In this document: positions 10,411 to 22,137 of the stretch, piece by piece
Position numbering within the stretch: position 1 is the first letter of the stretch
How the letters are laid out: every line of letters starts with the position of its first letter
From: Branchiostoma floridae
Taxonomy: Eukaryota > Chordata > Leptocardii > Amphioxiformes > Branchiostomatidae
Direction: 5' to 3'
NCBI RefSeq assembly: GCF_000003815.2
Contig: NC_049992.1
Location: 6,202,461-6,266,460 of the forward strand
Length of the DNA: 64,000 nt
The notes under the pieces: model-generated
Databases searched by the model: none
Told to the model about the DNA's origin: nothing
The model's input: the letters and a program-made list of their open reading frames with translations, nothing else
Made by a program: the position numbers and the translations under genes

Positions 10411-13400
10411 ATGGCTGCCACGGAAAGTATCGTGGCAAGTCAAGAGGTGAATGTTTCAATGGACATTTTGGATGGCAAGCAAACTCTCCTTGAAGTAGTG
10501 GAAGAGGTTGAAGGGCAGTCGCAGGAACTAGCCAATCACGGTAGAGATGGCTTATCTACACCAGAGGCAAGAGGAGATGGGCAAAGTTTTCTGCCCAATC
10601 AGGAGAGAGATGGCAAGAATGGCGCAACCAGCCAAGTACGGCCAGCGAATCATCACGCGGACAGAAACCAGCCCTTGGGCAGAGGACACTTCAAACGTCG
10701 ACATGCCAGCTCGTCCCACTTCAAACGCGGGGGGCCTCACCACTTGAAGTGGAGACGAAAAACGGTGGAAACAGAGCCGATCGTGCTACCTAGTGACTTC
10801 TTGCTGGGTGGGAACATCACCGATCCACTCAACCTCAACAGCATGCAGGATGAAGAAGTGAACCGGATGCTGAATGCTAAAACACCGACGTCTTCTCCCC
10901 TCCCAAACCGTACCGTAGTAGGCGACGTGGGCCTCATAATTCCAGGTGATGTCACGGACCCCTTGCATCTGAATCAGACTCCAAGAAGCGGAAAAAAGAG
11001 GAGGCACAAGCGCAGGCGGAGAAGAAGCGAGGGGGATTTGGACGACTCGGAACATTACATCGACGAGGAAGCAACGGAAGGGATCACGACAGGGTGTAAA
11101 CCTCTTGTCATGGACTCAAAGGAATCTTTCTCTAAAGAAGGCTGTCCGGAGCATATTCCAGAAGGAAAGGACAAGGAAAAGGAAAGAGTCTCACCAAAGG
11201 ACAAAGTGTCACCCGTCTCGTTTTCCCACGGTCACAAGCGGACGCGACACAACAGCGGAAGAACAGATGATGGACAGGTTACACCAGTCTCCGATACAAA
11301 TCACACTCCAAAACGTAGGTCCAAAAGTGGGGAGAAGGAAATGATTCCGATGGAGGAAATTGTCTCTCCGGTCATATCTCCAGACCACGAGAAAAGAAGA
11401 GGCGTCGAGCCAACGAGGATCGTGTCCCGTGCCCTACTCATTGAAAACCATCCGTCGACAAAAGAGCACCGTTCGCACCGGCGCACTCCTGACAAGGGCA
11501 GAGGCAACCATGTCGGTAGTCAGCACAAGAAACAACCGGAACAGGGGGCGCCATCGGCCCCACACTTTCGCCCCAAAGACCAGGTTTTCCAATATGGCAA
11601 CTACGACCGTTACTATGGTTACCGCAACCCCGCTAAGGAGGAAGATGTCCGCCTGAGTTATTTCAGACCAGATTGGTTCAAGAACTTGGATGTTCTGGAC
11701 ATTGGGTGCAACGCTGGACACCTAACGCTTAGCATAGCGAGAGACTATGCTCCGAGGAAGATAGTAGGAATGGACATAGACCAGAATCTCATCCGCGTGG
11801 CACGGCGCAACATTAGACACTACCTTGCTCCCGAGGCGCGGGATTCCTTCCCGGTTTCCATGGCGATACAGTATGGTCCAATGGCAGCGGGGGGGCTTGT
11901 TGGAGATCAAGTGGCAACACAATTTCCGAACAATGTGTTTTTCACTCAGGTGAGTCAAAGCCTTATCTTACAAATAAGTTACAATAGTAGAATTTTAGAT
12001 AGCAGCACTGAAGAATTTTTCCTCGCAAGGAAGAAAGACAACGTTACAGTTTATTCACATTCTGCTTTTGGCAGTAATAACCACATTTACAGTTTCTAAT
12101 TTGAAATTGTGTATGATGCACTAGGTTAAGAATAAATGGAAGGTCCCTAACTCATGTGAACAGTTCCCGTCTAGACCTGATGCTAAGTACATGTTCAGAC
12201 ATGTTCATGTCTCACATTTATGATTGCATCGCGCTGCGCACGCATGCACAATTCAAACTGTGTGAACAGTTTTAGTGAACAGTTTTACATTTTATAGCAA
12301 ATGACATTTTGACTGACTTCTTGTACTTTGTAGATGGAAAAAAAAATCGTACAATTATGCAAAATGTTGCTGAAATATTTATTCCCGAGTATATACTTAT
12401 AGATGTATCTGAAGAATTACTGGTGGTATTTATAGTTAAGCCTTCAGGTGTATTTGTTAATACAAAAGCAATAATTTTTACATGCCAAGCAAAGAGATGT
12501 TAGACAGAAAAATCTGGGAAAATTATTTTCAAAGCTATTTCCCAGAAGGCTAGATCAATTTTGAAGAATTTCAATAGACGTAATAGGTGACCATACAGTC
12601 ATTTAAAAATGATTTATCTATCTATTGCTACTATACTGTGTATCAGCAGAAGAATGTAAAAGTCGTTACTAGTAAGTGTCTCAATGACGTTTCATGGCTG
12701 ACAAATAATTGACCTGATTTGACATGCTAGAAGTGTCATTGGGAGGCATGTTGTAGTTCCACATATAGTTGGAAGGTGGCACTTCTATACCATCAAAGAA
12801 AAACATCTGTAACATGATGAAAAGATTATCATGTCAAGAATTGCTTTTTGGAAGGGTACAATATTGGGGCCTGTAACTCATTTCAAAGTAAGAACCTTCA
12901 GATGTTTAGTCAGCAACTTCAACCACATGACCACAGTGCTAACCAAGTGTTGTGATATCTTCCAGGCCAACTACGTCCCCGACAGTGACTCGCGCGTACA
13001 GTCGCAGCAGCCGGAGTATGACGTGATACTGGCCCTCAGCCTCACAAAGTGGATCCACCTGAACTGGGGCGATGCCGCCATGAAGCGCACCTTCCAGCGA
13101 GTCTTCCGCCAGCTCCGCCCGGGAGGGCGCTTCATCGTGGAACCCCAGCCGTGGAAGTCGTACGGACGCAAGAAGAAACTGACGGTAATTGATACACCAC
13201 TAATTAGGGCTGGGTACCGGTACAGTGTACCGGTACAAAACCGTTTTTTCTTATTGGACCGGTCCAGAAAAACTGGACCAGAAAAAAATCAGTGGACCTG
13301 ATGTTGGACCTCTTAAAATAAGCAGATTATGTAATCAGGAATTTACACATTTTGGGGCTTACCGGTCGAAGAAAATAACAAGAGCGAAGCAGAGTATACC

Positions 13401-16400
13401 TTATAGTCATTTCCGCTAAGTTTTACAGAGGCAGTTAGCCTTGTAGGATTTTAGAATGAATATGGGAGTCAAATACTCCACAAAACATACTTCTTTGTAG
13501 CGAAATGGTCCATAATTTCGAGTATCGTCCATTCACATGTTTTCACATACAGAATCAGGTTCAGGTCCGGACCTGGACCTGATCCTCTGGACCTGAACCG
13601 GATAATAATTGGACCTGAATTTTCTGTACCGGTACCCACCCCTACCGCTAATGGTAGTAAACTGTAGAATTGCATGACCTACTCAGGGTTAGACAAATTC
13701 ACCCCCATGAAACTCCTTTTCCGCCGTACGCCGAAAATATCGCCGTACCCGCTAAAAAATATCGCCGTACCCGCTAGGCTCGCCGTACCCGCTAAAAAAT
13801 ATCGCCGTACCCTAAAAATCTCGCCGTACCCGTCCCTTTCCGCCGTACGGAATAGCCGGCCACATGGCATACCCACACGAAGGTCGCATCTAAATACCCT
13901 GTACGGCGACGATACACGGTCTCATATAGCCTATGCTATGGGAAACATTCCTGGCCACCACTCTGAGGAGTGGCGTTGTACAAATCGCGCCCAATGTTGA
14001 GAACACTTCTGCAAACTTTGGTGAGAAGCGGTCTGGAGCGCCCGAGAAACCCGGAAGTGAGTTTCGCATCAACGTCAGCGCTTTTCGAAGGGGACGAAAT
14101 CGGTAGACAATTAATTTAGTAACGTTACGTATTTCACAATTTCATTCATTGTATTGTATTGTACTGATATGGCGTGTCCCTTTTATTCCTACCCTCTTAG
14201 TTCATTATTTGGCTAGGGAGTTCCTGCAACGTTTCCCATTGCAGGGATTTAACGTATAAGTTATATCCCATTTTAAGTGTGGAAGGCGAGGTTGGTGATC
14301 ATGACAATGACTCTCTATAAGGAGAAGTGTTAATACAATGTAGCAATCCATAATATACATTTTTGCTGATTTTTCCAAGTCCTCATTGTAGTAAGACGGT
14401 CATTTTTACCTTTGGAAGCAAATGGTGAGTAAAGCAGTGATAATTAAATTGATTTATTTACAGATATCTTACTTAGCACCTTATACAATGCACCCTTATT
14501 GCTGCTTATGTTTCACTCTCAAGGCCCCCCCATCAACGTTTAACTCCACAGAGTCACAGGAATATGAGTGGGATGATATTGACATCTGCATGAGGTAACA
14601 TAGTTATCTGTCCAGTTGGACTTTATGCATCTTATGTTGTCAGAATATGATACAGAATCATTGTGGTTTCATTTGCACAATTACATCTAATGTAGTGTTG
14701 CAGCAACGCTGAAAAGTTGAGATAAAGCAATGCTTTGTATGGTACTTTGTTTATGTTTCAGTTCTGGTTCCTGCTGAATGAGTTTAGTTGAGTTGTTACT
14801 GCTGTACCAGTTAATATAAAATTCTTTAAATCCATTTTTGCATTCATTCATGATATATTTCAGTATCTTTAATTCTCCTGCAGATTTAGACCTAGTAGGA
14901 CATTATATTGTAAGAATAGAAAGGAAATCTAGTAATGAAAAAGAAGTAGTCTGTGCATATTGAGAACATTCTTGTCTGAAATGTGTACCATACATTCATT
15001 AGCAACTCTTCTATAATGAGGCTAAAGTTGGACTCAATTGCTAGTATGACTTTAATATATTAAATAGGGCACCTGTGTGTTGTATATAGCTACATACTGG
15101 CTTCGTATGCTTTATGATAATGATGATGACCATTTTTTTCCATTTTCATTTAGAATGAATGGATGGGAAGCCAAATGTCACTCAATATGGTGTTTCTTGG
15201 TGCTGATAGCGAAGAAGCAGACTATCAATTATCTTAATATGCAAACATAGACTGCTAATTTGTACAAAAGGTGCAACAATATGTACAATATGCAGAACTC
15301 AAAATAAAAGTAGTGATTTAGACATGTGCATGTAAATAGATGTTCTCTAATGTTCTCAATACAAATGTATTGTACAATATATACACAGAAGCAAATGAAT
15401 AAATAAAGCTCAACTGTAAATGTTGCACTTCTGTCTTGGCCTTCTGTATGTTGTGAGGGATCTTCACATGTATTTACTGGTGGTGGTGGATCTTCACATG
15501 TCTTCACTGGTGTTGGGGGATCTTCACCTGTATTCACTGGTGGTGGTGGATCTTCACATGTCTTCACTGGTGTTGGGGGATCTTCACCTGTATTCACTGG
15601 TGGTGGTGGATCTTCACATGACTTCACTGGTGTTCACGGGGGGATCTTCATATGTTACTGAATATTTACTGGTGTTGGGGGATCTTCACCTGTGTTCACT
15701 GGTGTTGGGGGATCTTCACCTGTATTCACTGGTGGTGGTGGATCTTCACATGTCTTCACTGGTGTTGGGGGATCTTCATATGTTACTGAATATTTACTGG
15801 TGTTGGGGGATCTTCATATGTTACTGAATATTTACTGGTGTTGGGGGATCTTCACCTGTGTTCACTGGTATTGGGGGGTCTTCATATGTATTCACTGGTG
15901 GGTGGAGAGTCATATGTATTTACTGGTGGTAGGGATCTCCATCTGCACTCATTTGTGGTGGTGACCCAGGTGTGAGGGTGACTGAACTGATAATGGAATA
16001 TCTGCGATTGTGTACAAATTCCATGTTTGTGCTACTCTCCAAGCAGAGGTTAGGCGCCGGCTGTTTATTTTTTAAAACTTTTTTAGGTGTTTTTATTGGG
16101 CTTTCTATTTTGTACCATTTTCTTGATGTCTCGTGTTAGGTCAAAAAATGGAAAGCTCGCTGAAGACGCCTAAAAAGGTGAACTTGAAAAAGGAGCCTAA
16201 CCTCTGTCAAGTTGGAGAGTATGTTTGTGCTACAATCTCATCTTATCAAATCGCCACACATTGCAGTAAACATAATTCGACTATGGTTGAGTCCACTAGC
16301 CCTTTATCTCACACCACCCTCCATTACTATACCCCACCAAGACCCCTGTAAACAGACACTACTAGTATATTTATCCTGAACAGAGACAGTCGCCCAGACT

Positions 16401-19103
16401 GCTGTTTATTACCTGTTGTTTCTTATTATAACGAACTGGCAATAGTTGTCACCGTTTGTTCCTGTAAGACCGGATAGTTTAAGTTTACTTAACGTTTCAT
16501 CAACCTTCAAAGTTGACAGTATCCGTCTGCTGAAAAGGGTTCAAGTCAAGTTTGTCACCACAGACGACTGTCACTTCCGGGTTACGCCGAATCTCCGCTT
16601 CTCTACAGACCGCTTCTCACCAAAGTTTGCAGAAGTGTTCTCAACATTGGGCGCGATTTGTACAACGCCACTCCGCAGAGTGGTGGCCAGGAATGTTTCC
16701 CATAGCATAGGCTATATGAGACCGTGTATCGTCGCCGTACAGGGTATTTAGATGCGACCTTCGTGTGGGTATGCCCTGTGGCCGGCTATTCCGTACGGCG
16801 GAAAGGGACGGGTACGGCGAGATTTTTAGGGTACGGCGATATTTTTTAGCGGGTACGGCGAGCCTAGCGGGTACGGCGATATTTTTTAGCGGGTACGGCG
16901 ATATTTTCGGCGTACGGCGGAAAAGGAGTTTCATGGGGGTGAAATTTTCATAAATTCACTTGTCGTATCAGGCAAGTAGATATAAGATTTACTTGCCCGA
17001 ACTAACTTTTCACTTGTCCGGACATTTAAATGACAATTGTATTTTCAATTCCATCAATGGAATTCTTTAATTGTTGTCTCTATATTTCTGTGTTGACCAA
17101 TGCTTGATGCCATGACTGAAAGGTAACAAGTATATGAAAATCTCTTTCATGGAATAATCTTTTTTGCCTGATTGGAGAAACTGTTGCTGTAGAAGGACTT
17201 GGAAACTGGCAATTGAACAGTATAGCGATGTGACTTTGAAGAGAGCCTTGTGTTGCCCTGAAAGGCTCTCAGTAGAGGGACAAGTAGTAAGACTAAGAGA
17301 TAATTGGAGCAATAGCCATGGAAGTACCGGTAAAAAAGGGACAGGGATGAAATATTTCGCCTGTGGGAGAGAGGGTCAAGCTTAGATGCTAACTGATTGC
17401 CAATGGCCATACAAATTCTTCTTTGAATAATTCTTCTTTGAAATTCTTTCTGTGGCCATATTATAAGGAATACAATGAATATGTACTCATTTTCATAGGG
17501 GGATTTTTCTTATTTCTTGACAGGAACGGATCTTCACCAACTACAAGCAGATCCAGTTCCGCCCCCACCAGTTTGTGGCCTACCTCCTGTCAGCAGAGGT
17601 CGGCTTCAGCAGCTGCAGACAGCTGGAGGGGCCACGCAACAAGTCTAAAGGTGAGGGGGCACGGAGAGAGGGAGGGGGGGAGTAAGGGAGGCAGTGAATG
17701 AGTGAGTGAATGAATGTCAGTACATGTAAGTGTCAGTGAGGTAGTGTCCAAATGTGTCATTGAGTGAGCATCGTTGAGTAAGTGAATGAGTGAAGGAGTG
17801 TCATTGAGGGAGTGTCATTGAGGGAGTGAGTGAGTGAGTGAGTGAGTGAGTGAGTGAGTGAGTGAGTGAGTGAGTGAGTGAGTGAGAGTGAGTGTCTGAG
17901 TGAGTGAGTGAGTGAATAACAATAAGTGAGTGAAGGAGTGTCATTGAGTGAGTGAGTGAATGTCAGAAGGTTTCAGTGAGTTAGCGTCTGAATGAGGCAG
18001 TGAGTGAGTGAGTGTCATTTAGTAAGTGAAGGAGAGTCATTGAGTGAGTGTCATTGAGTGAGTGAGTGAATGAAGGAGAGTCATTGATTGAGTGAGTGAG
18101 TGAGTGAATGAAGGAGAGTCATTGAGTGAGTGAGTGAGTGAGTGAGTGAGTGAGTCATTGAGTGAGTGAGTGAGGGAGTGAGTGAATATCAGTGGATGTC
18201 AGTGAGTTAGTGTCTAAATGAGTGAGTGTCAGTGAGGGAGAGTGTCAGTGAGTAAGTGGGAGTCATTGAGTGGGTGTCATTGATTTGATTTGATTTGATT
18301 TATTGGAATTGCGACAATACAATACTCGCGGATCACAGGCAGCAGTAGACTGGTTTTGTGATCCACACATCAATACGTATACATATAAACATTACATTAA
18401 TACACTGAAAAGATAGAGCATTGGTTAAAAACTATTAACGTTAAGTACAATAAATCTACATTCAGGATGTGATCTAAAATATAAATTAGGCACTCAAGGT
18501 TCGTAATCTCTGCTTGAACATACTGAGGCTTTGGGCTTGCTTTACTGATTGCGGCAGTTCATTCCAAAGTCGGGAAGCATAAGGGATGAAGGTAGATCTG
18601 TACGTCTGGGTCCTACAGCGAGGAAGGTGTAGGTGCGTGGAGTTACGGAGTTGTAAACGCGTGGCTCTATGCTCTCCTTGGGTGGTCGGTATCAGTGGTT
18701 GCAGATTAGGGGGGACTAAGCCGTTTACAAGTTTTAAGTGAGTGAGTGAGTGAGTGAGTGAGTGAGTAAAGGAGAGTCATTGAGCGGATGTCATTGATTG
18801 AGTGAGTGAGGGATATGAGTGGGTGTCAGTGAGTTAGTGACTGAATGAGTAAGTGTCAGTGTGTGATTGAGTGAGTGAGTGAGTGAAGGAGAGTGTCATT
18901 GAGCGGGTGTCATTGAGTGAGTGAGTGTGTCATTGACTGAGTGAGGGATTGATTGAGTACATTTGTTGTATTAGAACTTTTCCTGATTGCTTGTTTTGTA
19001 TTGCGTGTCTTGTGAGAAAACTAACCTGTTCTTTTTCTTTCTTTGCCCAGGTTTCCACCGACCAGTCTACATGTTGACCAAGTCTCCGGCTGCTCCCCCA
19101 TGA
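10411..19103 (+). CDS. MEPCE: 7SK snRNA methylphosphate capping enzyme (MEPCE / Bin3 family)
   Basis: Four exons join in phase: 10411-11949, 12966-13184, 17524-17650, 19051-19103 (stop TGA), giving 645 residues against about 689 in human. The enzyme methylates the gamma-phosphate of 7SK snRNA using SAM and helps hold the 7SK particle that restrains P-TEFb; it is nuclear. Residues 1 to about 390 are Lys/Arg/Ser-rich and low complexity, as in the family. The Bin3 methyltransferase domain starts at [18 protein letters not shown] motif I is [10 protein letters not shown] (427-436), followed by GMDIDQNLI. Exon 2 carries [11 protein letters not shown] and LRPGGRF, then EPQPWKSY, all diagnostic of MEPCE. 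Exons 3-4 carry FRPHQF, VGFSS and FHRPVYM. The start ATG at 10411 (ACCATGG) has good context. Introns hold many repeats. A possible poly(A) signal, ATTAAA, is at 19731. Confidence 0.95.
13205..13644. mobile_element. hAT-like non-autonomous element with 8-bp target duplication
   Basis: Left end TAGGGCTGGGTACCGGTACAG and right end CTGTACCGGTACCCACCCCTA are 21-bp inverted repeats with one mismatch. They are flanked by CCACTAAT and CCGCTAAT (7 of 8 equal). The inside is full of GGACC/GGTCC words. It starts 20 bp after MEPCE exon 2. Fragments of the same family occur at about 7590-7685 and 24575-24640. An 8-bp duplication is typical of hAT; the assignment is inferred. Confidence 0.7.
13684..14056 (+). 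mobile_element. CGCCGTAC-repeat element, copy A
   Basis: After CAGGGTTAGACAAATTCACC come several CGCCGTACCCGCTAAAAAAT units, then a unique stretch with CTGGCCACCACTCTG and AGTGGCGTTGTACAAA. The copy at 16576-16950 matches it closely in reverse complement. It lies in MEPCE intron 2. Confidence 0.8.
15455..15950. repeat. 30-bp minisatellite in MEPCE intron 2
   Basis: Units near TCTTCACCTGTATTCACTGG plus a TGGTGTTGGGGGA segment alternate in two main versions over about 500 bp, with a longer variant that adds TATGTTACTGAATATTTA. A 30-bp period keeps the frame, so both strands read open (a Pro/Thr repeat on minus). No other sign of coding is seen. Confidence 0.85.
16034..16220. mobile_element. 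CTCTCCAAGCAGAGGTTAGG MITE, copy 1, 11-bp target duplication
   Basis: Inverted ends ACTCTCC...GGAGAGT are flanked by exact ATGTTTGTGCT at 16023-16033 and 16221-16231. The interior is a near-complete palindrome (TTTTTAGGTG / CGCCTAAAAA). The second copy is 36536-36728. TSD length fits Mutator-like or P-like elements better than Tc1 or Harbinger. Confidence 0.8.
16576..16950 (-). mobile_element. CGCCGTAC-repeat element, copy B (inverted)
   Basis: This is the near-identical reverse complement of 13684-14056, including the CGCCGTACCCGCTAAAAAAT units and the same unique region. Beyond its outer end the sequence switches to ACTTGTC/ACTTGCC words like those of the element at 4368-5048. Confidence 0.8.
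17690..18950. repeat. (TGAG)n microsatellite field
   Basis: Long runs of GAGTGAGTGAGT with GTCATTGAG and GTCAGTGAG variants fill most of MEPCE intron 3. A retrotransposon fragment interrupts it at 18281-18736. Confidence 0.95.
18281..18736 (-). mobile_element. 3' end of a CR1/L2-like non-LTR retrotransposon
   Basis: On the minus strand an open frame ends at TAA (18488-18486). Its C-terminal residues include [18 protein letters not shown] and [10 protein letters not shown], the typical tail of CR1/L2-type reverse transcriptase polyproteins. The frame runs back to about 18736 and is 5' truncated there. The 3' end is an ATCAA(A)-type short tandem tail (18281-18300), as in CR1/L2. It is inserted in the TGAG field. 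Confidence 0.8.
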
Positions 19104-20445
19104 GAACATGAGCAGTACTGCAGACTGCGCTGCCACTGATCCAATTCAAAACAGCTTAAGATTCAAAATCACAATAGTCACCTTCGAAGTCTAAGTTTTT
19201 CCTTCTTCTTTTCTTGTCTTACTTGAAGCCTTGTAGATATTGAAGAAAAACAAAGAATATTGCAAGCAAAATACAGTTTGTCAGTTGAGTAATGAGAATT
19301 ATGTTTTCTTGTTTTTTTGAACAATAGGATTTTGCTAGACACCGACCTCCATTACAAGATTCATCAGTTTATGACATAGATTGATAGAATGTTATCATTT
19401 CTGTGTCATCTTTATCTCAATGAAATGTTATTGGGGAAGAAACATCCATGTACAATTAACTGTGCAAGAACTTGAATGATAAAAGGTAGTAAAAAAAGGA
19501 AATTCTTCATCTTGTCTAAGGATAGACCAATTTCATTACTCCTCCCACCAAGGTGTATCTGTTCTCTTATTGGTTGAGATAGTTTTGATTGACAGGCCAA
19601 ATTTCAGAGTCAAAGGTCTCTCTCTATATATATATACATGCACATGTATATGTGATGATTGAATGAATCATTCTGTAAAAGTTGCAACCTTTATCAAAAG
19701 TCTTGAATCTTAATGAACTTCCAGTTAGAAATTAAAATGTCTACCAATTATGTAGCTTATGTTTTTGTTTTAAGTCCTTGTGACCAGTGAGCATCAAACT
19801 TCAATACAGCAACTTAGCTATATGTGTATAGTAAAGAATGAAGTTCTACATTGCCTAAATTACCAGAGATTAATGAAAAAATATATAAGAATGTCTGCTT
19901 ACCCCTTTAAATCAAGGACAATGGAAATGTTTTTTTATGTTATGTCTATTCAAAATTCAGAAAGGAAACAAAAAAGTTTATTTTTATGGCAGCTATGGAT
20001 CAGAAAGTGAAGTTTTATTTCTGTTTCTGGAGAAAGAAAAAGATATTTTTGTAGGCAATGAGAAAACATTGAGAGAAAAAAATGACTGGTAAGATAGGCA
20101 TTGTACCTTGTACTGCTGTGAAGTATTGTTTTTGCATCAATGGTACAGTTTAACTTTGAGTGCAAAGTTTTCATGGAGGCGTGGAAATAATTGAAACATG
20201 CACTTTTCAGAAACCAATGAAGTAAAAATCTAGTATCTTCCAATTGATTGGATTTTTAGGATTTCTCCAAAAAAAAATAACTGCCAATGGTTCAAAATTG
20301 AATGGCTTCTAAGATGTTAAAATACTGTTGCTAGGAAGAAATTTGAAGTCATTCCATGTTACTAAAGTTGTATAGTTTTTACTCCAATTCAGTGTCAAAC
20401 CCGTAACAGTATCACAGAAAAGTCCAGCAGTCTGTTAACTTCGTG

Positions 20446-20562
20446 ATGTAAGGATATGTGGGTTGGTGGAAAAAGCAGTCCTGTCTAATCAGGTTGAACT
20501 GCACATTCTGCCGTCCTGACTTATAATTAAACCACTTTTTCCACCAACCCCGACATATTTGC
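20446..20562. repeat. Inverted repeat with TGGTGGAAAAAG arms
   Basis: TATGTGGGTTGGTGGAAAAAG on the left pairs with CTTTTTCCACCAACCCCGACATA on the right. It may be a small foldback element between MEPCE and NECAP. Confidence 0.6.
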
Positions 20563-20741
20563 CCTGGAGTAATTGTGTGGGCTAAATAAGAGGATTAAGA
20601 TACTGCTGAAGGTACAATTCATGTACTGATATGAAATGCTATAATTGATTATTGTCTCTGATGAGTGACAGATGACAGCAATATAATTAGAATGCTATCC
20701 CAATGTCGAAGTTCTCAATGACTGTTATTTCAAGCACCTGT

Positions 20742-20946
20742 TACTGTAAATGCATAAATGTTCGCGGTGGATTAATATTCGCGGTTTTCGCGGTGACCAC
20801 TTCACCGCGAACTTAAATCCACCGCGAAATTTTTTCTATTGTGGTATTAGGCTGCAGTCTATGGTGTAACCACGAAATTAAATCCACCGCGAAAAGTCCC
20901 GCTACCGCGAAATTAAATCCCCGCGAACTTAAATGCATTTACAGTA
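20742..20946. mobile_element. TA-flanked MITE (CTGTAAATGCATTTA ends), copy 1
   Basis: Begins TACTGTAAATGCA and ends TGCATTTACAGTA, with TTCGCGG and CCGCGAA words in inverted order and a central TAGGCTGCAGTCTATGG. The same layout recurs at 22741, 39941, 53242 and 58038. TA on both sides suggests a Tc1/mariner-type target duplication. Confidence 0.85.
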
Positions 20947-21687
20947 TTAGATTCTGTTTTGTAATTTGTTGAAGTTTTTGGAAAGGCCTGATGGGTACTG
21001 TGCTCGCTTTTCATTCAGGTTTTAAGACTACAGAAATGGAACAACATATTCCGCTTTGTATAGCATACCCTGCCTCATGGCGTAACACACCAGGTTTGTA
21101 CTGAACAGTACAAGCTACAAATTTATTTGATCCACTCACTCTAGGAAAGACCCCTGCTCTTTTCGATAAGTGAGGTGGTTTCTTTCATATCAGAAGCTAT
21201 ACAGAACCATAACCTCTAGTTTAGGGTCTTGCCAAATAGATAACAATTACATCATATGCTGATACTTTCTCCAGCTTATCACTCTATATTTACAGGAAAC
21301 CGTGTGGAAGTTGAAAACTCCCTGCTGCAGTGCTTACACAACTGTAATGATATTCTCTGGGAACAAAAGATATGAGCATCATGGAAAGAGATTGGGCATG
21401 GTCTATATAGAGAAATTACTATTTTTGTTCTTCCACATATTCTTTGCCTTTGGAATCGACTTTTACAACACTTTGCAGCTTCTTTGTATGATTTTGAAGC
21501 GAATTTTTTTTTGGGGGGGGGGGGGGGGGGGAGGTTAACAGACAAAAATTGATGCGCATTTCAATGTCATCCATATATATAATCAAGTTGTAAGGCATTG
21601 CATTCGTCTTTTAGAAGGAACATAAAATAGGGGTTCAAGGAGGCACATAGAGCAGGTAAACAGCCTCATAATTTTTCTTGTCAGGTA

Positions 21688-21984
21688 AAGGTGGGGTCAC
21701 ACCTGCGTATATATTTAAGTCCTTATGAGGCGCACATGGGAGTATTTGGCTCCACAGGTCGTAAAAATAATAGAAATTGGACAAACGTAAACAGGTAACA
21801 TGTCAGACGAGTTAGCTGGGTTGCTAACCATACATATCGGTCAGCTAACTCATCTGGCATGTTGTGTTTCGATATTTGTCCAATTTGTACTATTTTTCCC
21901 ACGACCTGTGGAACCTGTAGAGACTAAGAGCGTTATACGCACCTCAAACGGACTTGAATATATACGCATGTGTGACCCCACCTT
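21688..21984. mobile_element. Foldback element with AAGGTGGGGTCACAC ends
   Basis: The termini AAGGTGGGGTCACAC and GTGTGACCCCACCTT are perfect inverted repeats. The arms continue to pair imperfectly through ATATATACGCA, GTTAGCTG and TTGTCCAATTT words to the centre. It lies upstream of the NECAP first exon. Confidence 0.8.
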
Positions 21985-22137
21985 AAACAACCTCATAATT
22001 ATTGGGTAACAGCTGGCTGCAATGATGCACAAAGGTGAAAACATAATCTCAACCGCTAGGAGGCGTTGTTGAACGGTCCTACCTCAGGAACACAATGGTT
22101 GCGTCCGTCTCCCACAATCCCCGTAAAGAGGTCCATG

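Noticed and set aside
15229-15627. Pro/Thr-repeat frame on the minus strand and matching frames on plus
   Set aside because: The 30-bp period keeps any frame open; there is no signal peptide, domain or splice support.
21279-21545. Minus-strand frame beginning with a run of prolines
   Set aside because: The prolines come from a poly-G tract; the rest is unrelated intergenic sequence.
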